64,000 nucleotides of DNA from the NCBI RefSeq assembly GCF_002787055.1, contig NZ_CP024808.1, positions 956,328 to 1,020,327 on the forward strand. Direction: 5' to 3'. Positions within the stretch are counted from its first letter, which is position 1. The number at the start of each line of letters is the position of its first letter. This document shows positions 52,438 to 61,430 of the stretch, in pieces. The DNA comes from Candidatus Nitrosotenuis aquarius. GTDB taxonomy: Archaea; Thermoproteota; Nitrososphaeria; Nitrososphaerales; Nitrosopumilaceae. The position numbers were made by a program, and so were the translations under genes. Under the pieces are notes generated by a model. That model was not told the origin of the DNA and did not search any database. It saw only the letters and a program-made list of their open reading frames with translations.

Positions 52438-53934
52438 CTAAACCTTCAGGCCTAGTTCTTTGAGGTCTTGTTGCACTTTACTTTCAATTTCTTGTCTTTC
52501 TTTTTCCAGTTTTTTTAACTCGTTAATTGTGCTTTGAATATCAATTTCCTCTTCTGGCTCCGAAATGTCTACATACCTTGGAACATTAAGGTTAAACTCG
52601 TTTTCTTTGAATTCGTCAAGTGCTGCAACGTGACAATATCTATCTACATCTTTGAAATCAGAAAATGCCTTTACAATATCATCAATGTCAGAGTCTCGTA
52701 GTCGGTTTCTGCTTTTGCCTTCTAGGTAATGCTCCTCTCCCGCAGCATAAATGAAAATTATCTTGTTCTTTCTTTTCTCTGGTTTTTTCTTGTTTAGTAT
52801 CAAAACGCATGCTGGGATACCAGTTCCAAAGAACAAGCCTTCGGGTATTGCAATGATTCCTTCAATGACATCATCGTTAATCATGCCCTCCCGAATCCTT
52901 GATTCCTCACCACCCCGAAACAAAATTCCTTGAGAACAGACAATTGCCGCTTGACCCTTCTCGTTCAGACTTGCAAGCATGTGCTGGATAAACGCAAAGT
53001 CTGCCTTGTCTTTGGCTGGTGGAATTCCATACTTGAAGCGGTTGTATGGATCTTTTTCTGCTCCAGCATTATCCCAGTCCATTGAAAAGGGAAAATTAGC
53101 CAAGACCCTATCATACAGTTTTAGTTTTCCGCCCTCGACAAGTTTTGGATTTGATAGCACATCACCATATTCAATGTTAAAGTCAATGATTCCATGCAAG
53201 ACCATATTCATCTTGCACATTGCCAAGTTACCATAGTTTGATTCCTGTCCGTCAAGTACCAGATTACGTGGATTACCGCCATGTTTTTCCACAAATCTCC
53301 TTGATACAATCAGCATGCCACCAGAACCACAAGTTGGATCACAAATTTTCATTCCTTCCTTTGGCTCTACTATGTTTACCAGCAGTTTGACTACTTCACG
53401 TGGCGTGAAAAATTCACCGCCCTTTTTCTTTATTTCATCTGCAAAGTGTTCCAGCAAATACTCGTATGCATCGCCAAAAATGTCCTCTTTTACTAAATCA
53501 GAATTGCGCAGTCTTGGCTGGTTAAAATGGGAAACTAGCGCCTTTAGCTTATCATCGGGATATTTTCTTTTGTCATTGTACTTTGTATTGGTTAAAACTC
53601 CGTCAAGTTGCGGATTTTCCTTTTCTATTATTTTGCATACTGCATCAATCTCCTCACCGATATTTTTTGAAGCATCAGATAAAACAGACCAGCGGGCGCT
53701 TTGTGGAATGAAAAAATCGTGCAAGAATTTTTGTGAATAGATCTGCTTTTCCGTCTTGCCTTTTTTTAATAATGATTCAACGTTTTCTTCAAATCTGTCG
53801 TTTAGTCGCTTTAGGAATAATAACGTCATTACTGGCTGTCTATATTCCGAAGCATCAAGGCTTCCACGTAGAATGTCTGCTGCCGCCCAAATGTGCGAGC
53901 TTAGAAACTCAAAGGTTACTTTTTGGTTCGACAC
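52438..53934 (-). CDS. hsdM: Type I restriction DNA methyltransferase subunit M
   Basis: A 498-residue adenine-N6 methyltransferase. The SAM motif is KICDPTCGSGGMLIVS; the catalytic motif reads LANFPFSMDW, where the usual NPPF is NFPF. N-terminal helical domain typical of HsdM (SSHIWAAADILRGSLDASEYR) and C-terminal part with FGTGIPACVLILNKKK. Methylates the sequence recognised by HsdS. First gene of the operon. Confidence 0.95.
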   Translation of the reverse strand: MSNQKVTFEFLSSHIWAAADILRGSLDASEYRQPVMTLLFLKRLNDRFEENVESLLKKGKTEKQIYSQKFLHDFFIPQSARWSVLSDASKNIGEEIDAVCKIIEKENPQLDGVLTNTKYNDKRKYPDDKLKALVSHFNQPRLRNSDLVKEDIFGDAYEYLLEHFADEIKKKGGEFFTPREVVKLLVNIVEPKEGMKICDPTCGSGGMLIVSRRFVEKHGGNPRNLVLDGQESNYGNLAMCKMNMVLHGIIDFNIEYGDVLSNPKLVEGGKLKLYDRVLANFPFSMDWDNAGAEKDPYNRFKYGIPPAKDKADFAFIQHMLASLNEKGQAAIVCSQGILFRGGEESRIREGMINDDVIEGIIAIPEGLFFGTGIPACVLILNKKKPEKRKNKIIFIYAAGEEHYLEGKSRNRLRDSDIDDIVKAFSDFKDVDRYCHVAALDEFKENEFNLNVPRYVDISEPEEEIDIQSTINELKKLEKERQEIESKVQQDLKELGLKV

Positions 53935-54007
53935 AGTTTCTCTGTTATTTTGTAGTTTATAGAGGTTGATTGGCGAACAATTGAAAGATCATTTCAACAA
54001 GAATGAC

Positions 54008-54142
54008 TCAAGGGAATAGTCCTTCTAATTTTTGGGCACGATTCAGTCCACTATTACAGTGTGGACATTTTAGTGGTCTAAATTGAATATGAAAAATGGT
54101 GCCACATTCCATGCAACCATAAACATTTTTCGTGTGAATCAT
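54008..54142 (-). CDS. Small zinc-ribbon protein in the element
   Basis: A 44-residue protein MIHTKNVYGCMECGTIFHI, then LKCPHCNSGLN, a CxxC-x15-CxxC zinc ribbon. It overlaps the upstream HTH gene by 4 bp (ATGA), a strong sign of translational coupling. Probably a DNA- or RNA-binding partner of the HTH protein. Confidence 0.6.
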   Translation of the reverse strand: MIHTKNVYGCMECGTIFHIQFRPLKCPHCNSGLNRAQKLEGLFP

Positions 54143-54582
54143 ACATCAACCCCCGAAATACCGCCAAGACTTGGCATGAGCGGTTGTGGGATTGTGTCTG
54201 TTGCGTATTTCTTTCTGAAAACCTCCAAACTCCATACCATTGGGGCTCGTAGTAGGTGTTTTAGGTGAGCTTCTCGTACTGTAGTAATTTGTTTTCTGAT
54301 TTGTAGTACTAGTTCGGGGTTGCCCTTGACGTCTGGCTCTTCCAGCATGTCATGCAATCTTGCCAAGTCTTGCAACAGTCCATCAAGTGAGTCTTTGTAA
54401 ATTCTGGTAAAATCTCGTTCCGCTAGGTCTGTCATCCATTGTTTGCTGGCTTCCCGCATACGTCTGCACTCACGATAAACTGAACTTATCGAGGTGTTGA
54501 GTCTTTTTGCCACCTCTTCTTGGGTTCTTCCTTGAAGAATTCCTTCTCTTATTGCTAGTTGTCTTTGGAGCTTTGCCTTCAT
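54139..54582 (-). CDS. HTH protein, terminase-small-subunit-like or replication control
   Basis: A 147-residue protein with an N-terminal helix-turn-helix (IREGILQGRTQEEVAKRL and NTSISSVYRECRRM) followed by helical segments (DGLLQDLARLHDMLEE, LRAPMVWSLEVFRKK). Small viral terminase subunits have a similar plan, but no large subunit is present. It lies immediately beside an iteron-like repeat cluster (54641-54816), so control of replication or its own promoter is an attractive role. Confidence 0.6.
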   Translation of the reverse strand: MKAKLQRQLAIREGILQGRTQEEVAKRLNTSISSVYRECRRMREASKQWMTDLAERDFTRIYKDSLDGLLQDLARLHDMLEEPDVKGNPELVLQIRKQITTVREAHLKHLLRAPMVWSLEVFRKKYATDTIPQPLMPSLGGISGVDV

Positions 54583-54640
54583 TTTTTGTGTCTAAAAATG
54601 ATTAGTTCATTCAAGTACTTTAGCATATTTTGTACGATGA

Positions 54641-54816
54641 TGTAACCGAAAATTGTTACATGTTATCAATATGAGATGTACAAAATAGATTCTAATGTGT
54701 AGAAAAAGAATGTAAATACGGTTACACAGACACAAATGTAACCACAATTAATGATATTTCGGTTACAAATCAATAAAATAACAAACAAGGTCTGAATGTA
54801 ATAAAATACGGTTACA
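54641..54816. repeat. Iteron-like cluster of CGGTTACA motifs
   Basis: Six copies of a core in both orientations: TGTAACCG at 54641, GTTACA at 54655, CGGTTACA at 54719, TGTAACC at 54737, CGGTTACA at 54760 and at 54809. The region is AT-rich and gene-free (54583-54819). Its position between the prim-pol gene and the HTH gene suggests a replication origin or operator for the HTH protein. Confidence 0.6.
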
Positions 54817-54819
54817 AAA

Positions 54820-56928
54820 CTAGAGTGTTTGGTCTACGCTGGACTTTCCCGCTAAATTCCATCCCAGATAGACCTTGACTGGTTTTCCATTCACTCTTTT
54901 TGACATACTTTTGATATCAAGCTCCCTTGCGAATTTTGCAGGAGAAAATTCTTTGTTAATGCCATTTTCCTTGCGGAACTTGTCAAATGCATCATAAACA
55001 TCGGGTGGCATGCAGTATTCTCCATCATTTTGATACATGTAATTTTCTTTAAAGTGTCTGACTGGGTCTCCTAATATTTCATAGAGTATAGCTTTTTCAT
55101 TGGTGTTCATATCCAATAACGGATTCTTGGCACCAGATTTGGCATAGTCAATAGCTGTGATAAGGAATCTGTCTAGATTGTCTTCGGTCAGAAGTGCTTT
55201 TTTCCATACGTCATTTTTCTCAAAGTGATTTCTGCAAGGTATTCGAACTATTCTTTTTGCAATACCCGCTTCACCCATAATGTCTGGAATGCCGTTTGCT
55301 CCACCAACATGAAGAACTTTGTTTGGATCATATGTAGCGAATTCCTTCTCGTACTTCCATGCTTCTTGCTGGACAGTTCCGTCAATGGTTTGTTTGAATC
55401 TGTCTGGATCACTGATGCAGTTTTCAGCCTCGTCAGTTACATTAAGTCGGCAAGTGCATTTTGCAAGCAATCTCGTCTCTTCTTGTAATTTTCTGATGTG
55501 AATCGATGTAAAAATGCCAACAAATGTTTGCAGTATTTCCAATAATGTAGTCTTGCCAGAATCTGGGGCTCCATCAAATATGGGCATTTTTTTGACATTG
55601 TTTTTGCCAGTCAACAAGATTACACATATGGCAAGAAACTTGTCGTATTGATCATCAAGTATCTGTTTTATTGCAGTTAGTATTTTGTCTTCCAAATTTC
55701 TTAATTCTGGTCTATACCGTCTAGGCAAGAATGAATTAACATACGCAGTAGTGGTAATTGGTTCAAATGTATTTGGATCAAGAACCACGTTTGATAATCC
55801 AATTAGATCATTATCAAACGGATTAGGTTCGCCCATTGGAATTTGTGATTGAATGCCAATGTTGAATTTCAAATCATTGTAATGTTGATTGCTAATTATT
55901 ATTCTTCTAAGCTCATCCTTTAAAATTCCATCAATTCCAAGTTTGTGAATAACTCCATCTCGATAATAAATGTCATTTGTGTTGTGAGGTGTAACTATAT
56001 CGTATCGTCTAATAAAATAGGTAATGAATTTCTGTATCTCGTCCTTAGTGTGTACTGGATTAATTACATCTTCTTGGTATCCCCATGTAGGCAACACTAC
56101 ATTTTGAAAATATTTTTCTGCATCTTTGAAATTATAATCCAGCTCGTCTTTGTCCAATGGCTCGTCTTGTGTATCATTGATTTGTGATATGATTTTTTTA
56201 ATTTCACGGGGGGATTTTTTCATTCGTCTAAGTTTGCAGTAAAGCGATTTTTGTTTCCTCCTTCTTTCTCCCCTAATCCACGGTTCATGCATAAGTTCTT
56301 CAATAGTCCAAGTGTTGAAATCATTCTGAATCTCGTTATTCCATTCATTCGGTGATCTAAAACCAATTTTATTCAGATTTTCAAGGACTAATTGTAGATC
56401 AAGTCGTTTTATGGTTGTGGTGTTTGAAATTATTTCGTATGGATTACCGTTTTCATGAATAGATCCAGCCTCAACGCACTGTCCAGTTACTTTAAAATCA
56501 ATCTGGTAGATGTTCTTTTCATCTTTGATGTAGATCAACTTGCTTGTTTTAGGCGGTATTTTTTCTAGTTTTACCAAAATGTGGACGTTCTGGGAACCAG
56601 TTTTAGTGGTAAATGTCTCATTTAGGCAATTGGGAATGATTCCATCAATGAATCCGTCTTCTAATGGAATGTGTTTTGGTTTTGGATTCTTGCTCCAATA
56701 GTCATCTGGATCTATTTTTTCAATATCAAATACTGTTAGATTGTCAGATGTTTTCCCGCATATGACGCCATAATTCTGCTCTGTTGTTATTTCATCATCA
56801 TACAACTTTTCACCAGTAAGATACTTTTCAAAGTCAGGAACGTCTGGTTTTTTGCTATGCATTTTTACTGGGATTATTTTGACGCCTTGATCTTTGAGGG
56901 TTTTGATTGTTAATTGTTTGTCATTCAT
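54820..56928 (-). CDS. Primase-polymerase/SF3-type helicase replication protein
   Basis: A 702-residue replication protein. N-terminal prim-pol-like domain (VKIIPVKMHSKKPDVPDF, TVFDIEKIDPDDYW, FKVTGQCVEAGSIHENG with conserved acidic and His residues) and a C-terminal SF3/D5-type ATPase: Walker A GAPDSGKTTLLEI and the Walker B region LNVTDEAEN. This architecture is common in archaeal and bacterial plasmids, satellites and viruses. It starts inside the upstream small gene (8-bp overlap) and would initiate replication of the element. Confidence 0.87.
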   Translation of the reverse strand: MNDKQLTIKTLKDQGVKIIPVKMHSKKPDVPDFEKYLTGEKLYDDEITTEQNYGVICGKTSDNLTVFDIEKIDPDDYWSKNPKPKHIPLEDGFIDGIIPNCLNETFTTKTGSQNVHILVKLEKIPPKTSKLIYIKDEKNIYQIDFKVTGQCVEAGSIHENGNPYEIISNTTTIKRLDLQLVLENLNKIGFRSPNEWNNEIQNDFNTWTIEELMHEPWIRGERRRKQKSLYCKLRRMKKSPREIKKIISQINDTQDEPLDKDELDYNFKDAEKYFQNVVLPTWGYQEDVINPVHTKDEIQKFITYFIRRYDIVTPHNTNDIYYRDGVIHKLGIDGILKDELRRIIISNQHYNDLKFNIGIQSQIPMGEPNPFDNDLIGLSNVVLDPNTFEPITTTAYVNSFLPRRYRPELRNLEDKILTAIKQILDDQYDKFLAICVILLTGKNNVKKMPIFDGAPDSGKTTLLEILQTFVGIFTSIHIRKLQEETRLLAKCTCRLNVTDEAENCISDPDRFKQTIDGTVQQEAWKYEKEFATYDPNKVLHVGGANGIPDIMGEAGIAKRIVRIPCRNHFEKNDVWKKALLTEDNLDRFLITAIDYAKSGAKNPLLDMNTNEKAILYEILGDPVRHFKENYMYQNDGEYCMPPDVYDAFDKFRKENGINKEFSPAKFARELDIKSMSKRVNGKPVKVYLGWNLAGKSSVDQTL

Positions 56929-57202
56929 CTTCTAATTTCTCCTCTGATTCAAATTCCATTACATCAAATCCATCATCAAATGATTCATCCATCGGCGAAT
57001 ATTTTGAGATAGATTGATCTACGGATTCTTTTATCAATTTGATGATATCAAATGGATGATCACATTTCATTTCTTCACTCAAGTATTCCATAAATTCCCA
57101 AACAGCAAACTTTAGTTTCTGATCACATTCTTCAAGTTTCGCAAGTATCGGATCTTTGGTGTAACTTTCCCAGTTAAGCGAAATGGCAAAGGTAGGAGTC
57201 AT
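56921..57202 (-). CDS. Hypothetical small acidic protein of the element
   Basis: A 93-residue protein with an acidic C-terminus (FDDGFDVMEFESEEKLEDE) and helical centre. A GGAGGT Shine-Dalgarno lies about 8 nt before its ATG, overlapping the 25-residue ORF upstream. Cotranscribed with the prim-pol gene; possibly a replication accessory protein, but no family is recognised. Confidence 0.6.
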   Translation of the reverse strand: MTPTFAISLNWESYTKDPILAKLEECDQKLKFAVWEFMEYLSEEMKCDHPFDIIKLIKESVDQSISKYSPMDESFDDGFDVMEFESEEKLEDE

Positions 57203-57276
57203 GTCTTGACCTCCAATTCTAATGATAATTCCTTGATGTGTGTTGCAACTCTTTCAGTTTCCATGTAAAATTTCAT
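57199..57276 (-). CDS. Candidate 25-residue leader ORF
   Basis: MKFYMETERVATHIKELS and a few more residues, ending in TGA that overlaps the ATG of the next gene (ATGA). Too short for assignment; translational coupling is the only evidence. Confidence 0.25.
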   Translation of the reverse strand: MKFYMETERVATHIKELSLELEVKT

Positions 57277-57450
57277 TGCAAATATCCTCCAAAAACAACA
57301 GTCAGAATTTTGCGCAAACAAAATGCTTGTAGAGGTATTTTATTTGGCAATTCAATACCGTACGCAGGAATTTTTGCGATTCCTATTTTCTTTTTTATAA
57401 TTTTTAATTTCAACAATAACCCTTAAACCCACTAGCTTGAATACAATTTT

Positions 57451-58509
57451 ATGACTAGAATTAGATTCTATTCTAGGACATCACAGGTGGATGAGCCAAT
57501 TTTATGGGATAACGAATTTCCTTATGGAACAGTCCCAATATTCATTGGAAAAAAGGCAAAAAACGCCATGGATTTGCTGGCATCATTGGAATTGTGTGGA
57601 GCATCTACTACTACAGACATTGCCCGCTACGCCATAGAATCACATTATTCAAAGGGTGAGATTGATGGGATGGGAATTCATTTTCTGAAAAGGCGTGAGC
57701 ACTACTATTGGAATCACATTTGGGGGTATGTAAAAAACAGACGGGCAAAAAACGGAATGAAATATCATGGTTTGATAAAAGAAGAATATGTCAAAAAAGT
57801 AGATTCGTTAACAGAAAACGTTCATGTTTATGCTCCCACATTGAAGGGGCATTTGGCATCTTTGGGATACAAATTCAAGGATGATGAATTAATCAAGTTC
57901 ATCAAAAATGCTTCAAGAAATTCTTTGTATTTTGCATTTCTCAATCACATAATGGAAAAAATATCATTGGATTTTATTAAAGAGATTTTTTTATTTCCAG
58001 TAAAACACATGATAAGATATCAAAGGATCCGTTTTGATGACGACTATAGACTAAATTTTGATTTGATTGCAAGTGCTACAGCCATAAGAATAGAGCGAGC
58101 AATTAGGTTGTCTTGGGACGAAATCTATAGGCACATGCCAGCATCAAGTAGAATCCGAATGAAAGCAAACCGAGTTCTTTTAAAACAGATAGATGTTTTG
58201 ATGCAAAATACGTGGTTTGATTTGCATGCAAATTCCAAATGGTTAGGACATCTAATCGAGTTGTACTATCCAACAGAAGAGCAACGCGTATTTTATGAAA
58301 GACACAGTGATCCATCAGACAAAAACCTAATTTACAAAGTTATGAGAGAAATCCATCTAGCCTATTACAACGGATATGAGGAAAAAATACCCAACAAATA
58401 CACACAGAAATTCCCATTACCAATTAGAAGAAACAGAAAAAAGACAAACAAGAGATCTGGTAAAAAGCATGCCCTTAAACTAAAGCTGACTAAGTATCAT
58501 TTTGACTAA
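57451..58509 (+). CDS. Hypothetical protein of the element, basic C-terminus
   Basis: A 352-residue protein with no recognised domain. The N-terminal part includes FIGKKAKNAMDLLASLELCG and TTTDIARYAIESHYSKG, resembling a winged-helix; the centre is alpha-rich (LSWDEIYRHMPASSRIRM) and the tail is Lys/Arg-rich (RRNRKKTNKRSGKKH). DNA binding in element maintenance is plausible. Oppositely oriented to its neighbours. Confidence 0.65.
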   Translation: MTRIRFYSRTSQVDEPILWDNEFPYGTVPIFIGKKAKNAMDLLASLELCGASTTTDIARYAIESHYSKGEIDGMGIHFLKRREHYYWNHIWGYVKNRRAKNGMKYHGLIKEEYVKKVDSLTENVHVYAPTLKGHLASLGYKFKDDELIKFIKNASRNSLYFAFLNHIMEKISLDFIKEIFLFPVKHMIRYQRIRFDDDYRLNFDLIASATAIRIERAIRLSWDEIYRHMPASSRIRMKANRVLLKQIDVLMQNTWFDLHANSKWLGHLIELYYPTEEQRVFYERHSDPSDKNLIYKVMREIHLAYYNGYEEKIPNKYTQKFPLPIRRNRKKTNKRSGKKHALKLKLTKYHFD

Positions 58510-58545
58510 AACAAGTCACGCCGTTCTTTTTGTGTTGTGTCATGA

Positions 58546-59817
58546 TCAGGCTTTGATATAACAAGGATCCCCATGTTTTTCAATTCTCTCGATCTTTGCC
58601 CTTAGTTGCTCTATCATTAGTAATGCGTTGTCCTTTTCCTTGATTGTACGCTCCAAGTGTCTGTTCTCATCTTGTACTAGTGCAAGTTTTCTTTTTGCCC
58701 GATATTCCTCAGAAATCATCAGCTCCGGCATTGCTTGTAGGTATTGCTGGATGGATTCTTCAATTTCGCTAAAGAAATAGGAATTGTCCAACTTTGTTAC
58801 GCCAGTCTTGTGTCCAAAGAGTCGCTCTTTTCTAATCAGATTTGCGTGCGAGTCCTCGTTGATTTTTTGCTCGGACATTATCTTGTTCCATCTTTTTCTA
58901 AAGCCATGAGTCAGTGGAACCTCATAGTTGCGCTCATCTTTTTTCATGTGTTTTTGCACACCAGAGCGCAGAATTACTTTGTTGAGCTTGTTGCGCACGC
59001 CATTTCTTGTAAACGGCTTTTTGCTTCGATTCAGAATCAATTGGTCTTCTGGCGCTGGCTCTCGACCAAAGTGTTCAGTCCACTGCTTTTTTACTACTTG
59101 TAGTTTGTCCCACGCCTCGATTGAAATCAGCCCCACGTACTTGCTACTGGTCTTGTCATAGACTACCATGCTTGCACATATGATTCTGGAATCAGCATTT
59201 GCCTTGGCAATATCATGTGTGTAGACGCCGGCGCCAACCTCATAGATTGGTCTGATATTTCCCCACACTTGATCTTCCCATGCCCCGACCCTAATCCCAG
59301 ATGAGGACTCTGCCAGTATCAAAAACTCGGTAATTGCATCAGTGGTATAGTCCAGTATGTGTCGGATTTCCTCGGTGGTATAGCCCCGAGTCTGCCTTGA
59401 GTTGTTGATTTCTGGAAAGGTTGATTCTATGATTGCCCACGCTATTGGGATTTCGTTCATTTTGAGGAATTTTTTGATTCCCTTGAACTTGTTGGGAACC
59501 GTGGTCGGGTTGAGGTATTGCGGGTTAGATGTAGGCAGTTGCACCCGCTCTTTGAGATATATGGCATAGGCTTGGAGTAGTTGCTTGGTTTTGTCTGGGT
59601 CTTTTTTTGCAAGTTTGGCAAACTGGACAGTTCTGTTTTCATATGTGCCAGTAAAGTCTTCAACCAAAAAAAGAAAGTCAGTCAGTGTCTTTCGGTATGC
59701 GTCCTTGGTGTCTTGTGCCTTGATACCAGAATAGAATTTTTCTAAAGGATCAGCTTGCTTTTCTGCTTGGATTTTTGCCAAGGACAATACTGGCTTTACA
59801 GATTTTTTTGGTATCAC
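58546..59817 (-). CDS. Tyrosine recombinase (integrase)
   Basis: A 423-residue integrase. N-terminal SAM-like core-binding domain (LEKFYSGIKAQDTKDAYRKT), catalytic domain with Arg in SSGIRVGAWEDQ, HGFRKRW (H-x-x-R), the His-Lys FGHKTG and the nucleophile Tyr in DNSYFF, and a C-terminal coiled coil (ENRHLERTIKEKDNALLM). It lies 87 bp from the right 17-bp repeat, the usual place of an element-encoded integrase, and catalyses integration/excision at the repeat. Confidence 0.9.
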   Translation of the reverse strand: MIPKKSVKPVLSLAKIQAEKQADPLEKFYSGIKAQDTKDAYRKTLTDFLFLVEDFTGTYENRTVQFAKLAKKDPDKTKQLLQAYAIYLKERVQLPTSNPQYLNPTTVPNKFKGIKKFLKMNEIPIAWAIIESTFPEINNSRQTRGYTTEEIRHILDYTTDAITEFLILAESSSGIRVGAWEDQVWGNIRPIYEVGAGVYTHDIAKANADSRIICASMVVYDKTSSKYVGLISIEAWDKLQVVKKQWTEHFGREPAPEDQLILNRSKKPFTRNGVRNKLNKVILRSGVQKHMKKDERNYEVPLTHGFRKRWNKIMSEQKINEDSHANLIRKERLFGHKTGVTKLDNSYFFSEIEESIQQYLQAMPELMISEEYRAKRKLALVQDENRHLERTIKEKDNALLMIEQLRAKIERIEKHGDPCYIKA

Positions 59818-59903
59818 TGTATCTTAGAACCGCAAAATTGTGTTGCATCTTTTCCCAGAATGACGGGTTTCTCGCCTTTTTTCCCCAAGATGGTAGTATT
59901 GGA

Positions 59904-59920
59904 AGTAGCGGGTCTGGTGG
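59904..59920 (+). repeat. Right 17-bp direct repeat of the integrated element
   Basis: AGTAGCGGGTCTGGTGG, identical to 43589-43605. Directly followed by the first 33-bp repeat. Confidence 0.7.
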
Positions 59921-59952
59921 GATGTTTTACTATATAATGCGATTTTAGGTTC
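59920..59952 (+). repeat. 33-bp direct repeat, copy 1
   Basis: Starts GGATGTTTTACTATATAATG and ends GATTTTAGGTTC. Copy 2 at 60690-60722 is identical over 33 bp; both lie at the 3-prime side of minus-strand genes. Confidence 0.7.
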
Positions 59953-60003
59953 CATACAATTTATTCAAATGTCTTTAAGGTAATAAGTACAAATACAAGA
60001 TTA

Positions 60004-60678
60004 TCAATTTTTGTCTTTTATAATATCCGCAATGTCTCTTTCAAATGCTCTCATTGAATTCTGTGAACTCGTCGACGCCCATACAGCATCCTCCTCATCC
60101 TTTATCTCAGATATTTCAAGAAGTCTTTTTTTGTATGATTTTTTCGCTTCAACATAAATCTTCATCACGCTATCTTTATTCATTTTTAGATACTCTGTAA
60201 GAAGTCGTTCAAGATTCAAAACATGTACTTTAAAATGTAGAATATCTTTGTGAAGACGAAAATCTGTTTCTAAAATGTCTAAAATTTTACCTAAGAGTAT
60301 GTGTTGTTCTGTATTAAGTATGTCTCCACTAACTGTCAATAACGGATAAATCCTAGACTTCCAATCTCGTATTTGTTCCCATATCGATTGTAGTTTATCG
60401 TATTTTTCCAGTTCATATTCTGGTTTTTTAATTTCAATTTGATCAATAATAATATTATAGAATAATCTAATTTTTTTTCTTAATGGTATGATTGTGTCTC
60501 TAACTATTGTATTAGTGAGTAAATCGCCTCTTGATTTTTTTCTGTTTTTTTCTCGTTTAATAAAGATCCAAGTTATTGCAATACCTCCAATAGCGCCTAC
60601 AATTAATTCAATTTGCATTGTCGCAATGTTTGTGAGATCTGTGCATGATGAAGTATAATTCAAAAAATGACAATCCAT
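60004..60678 (-). CDS. Hypothetical protein with single N-terminal membrane helix
   Basis: A 224-residue protein: one membrane helix (ELIVGAIGGIAITWIFI) followed by a basic segment (KREKNRKKSR) and a long helical, charged cytoplasmic region with no Cys motif. Internal Met at residue 21 (MQIELIV) may be the true start. The gene is enclosed between two copies of the 33-bp repeat, giving a 770-bp unit. Confidence 0.6.
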   Translation of the reverse strand: MDCHFLNYTSSCTDLTNIATMQIELIVGAIGGIAITWIFIKREKNRKKSRGDLLTNTIVRDTIIPLRKKIRLFYNIIIDQIEIKKPEYELEKYDKLQSIWEQIRDWKSRIYPLLTVSGDILNTEQHILLGKILDILETDFRLHKDILHFKVHVLNLERLLTEYLKMNKDSVMKIYVEAKKSYKKRLLEISEIKDEEDAVWASTSSQNSMRAFERDIADIIKDKN

Positions 60679-60689
60679 CGTTTGATTTA

Positions 60690-60722
60690 GGATGTTTTAC
60701 TATATAATGCGATTTTAGGTTC
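60690..60722 (+). repeat. 33-bp direct repeat, copy 2
   Basis: Identical to 59920-59952; overlaps the last 8 bp of the gene at 60715-61275. Confidence 0.7.
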
Positions 60723-61275
60723 TAGTTTCTGAATAACTCAATTCTCCATTTAAGATGATGCTCATTAATTTTGATAATGTCAAATAACCATATTTCACCA
60801 AGAATTGATCCCTATCATCTTCAGGATCCTTGTATGCATGAAAAAGGTTATTTCGAACACTATACCAAAATTCCACCATATTTTCCCAATCATCTAAAGA
60901 GTGAATAATGCCTTTCTGTTTCCTTGTATCTTTTTCAGTTTGATTATCCAGTTGATCATATTTACAATTCCACCATTTAATTTCCGAAGATTCGCCAGTT
61001 TCATTAGTTAATGGTTTTTCAGTTAACTCTTCCTGAATTCTCTTCCAACTATTTCGCAGATCTGAGTTTTGTTGAATATCTTGAAGGTATGTTGTTTTAA
61101 GTGTTTGATATTGTTTTAGTTTCTGTATTGCATTTCTGTCCATTTCAGTTGATGGAAAGAATTTAGTTTTAACTTGAGCAATAAAAGACAGATATTCAAA
61201 TACAAATCTGGAAAAATCATCATTTTCATTTTGAGCTTTATTGTGCCATTTTATAATTAGTTGTTCATAATTCAC
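60715..61275 (-). CDS. HEPN-type protein, candidate RNase toxin
   Basis: A 186-residue alpha-helical protein. The segment MVEFWYSVRNNLFHAYK matches the HEPN Rx4-6H RNase motif (Arg-Asn-Asn-Leu-Phe-His) followed by PEDDRDQFLVKYG, a pattern seen in HEPN proteins of defence and toxin-antitoxin loci. No nucleotidyltransferase antitoxin adjoins it. It sits beside the McrBC genes, so an RNA-cleaving abortive-infection role is inferred. Confidence 0.7.
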   Translation of the reverse strand: MNYEQLIIKWHNKAQNENDDFSRFVFEYLSFIAQVKTKFFPSTEMDRNAIQKLKQYQTLKTTYLQDIQQNSDLRNSWKRIQEELTEKPLTNETGESSEIKWWNCKYDQLDNQTEKDTRKQKGIIHSLDDWENMVEFWYSVRNNLFHAYKDPEDDRDQFLVKYGYLTLSKLMSIILNGELSYSETRT

Positions 61276-61430
61276 AATAATATTTTAGTGATCTTTTAAA
61301 ATAATTCTTTCGATAGCGATTAATTAGATAGCATTCACTTTGAGATTAAATTAAAACATTGAAAATACAAATTGATAATGAGATTTACTCCTGCACAACA
61401 TATTATTAGAAATAATGAATAAAGTTATCT

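Larger units (their letters stand above)
43589..59920. mobile_element. Integrated element with type I R-M cargo, about 16.3 kb
   Basis: Bounded by a 17-bp direct repeat. It contains a tyrosine integrase at the right end (58546-59817), a prim-pol/helicase replication protein, an HTH protein beside iteron-like repeats, and cargo for DNA modification and restriction plus a kinase/receiver module. Gene content looks like an integrative plasmid or satellite rather than a virus; no capsid protein is recognisable. Boundaries depend on the repeat being the recombination core. Confidence 0.65.

Noticed and set aside
43589-59920. Provirus interpretation
   Set aside because: No capsid, portal, large terminase or tail protein is recognisable; the HTH protein resembling a small terminase is insufficient.
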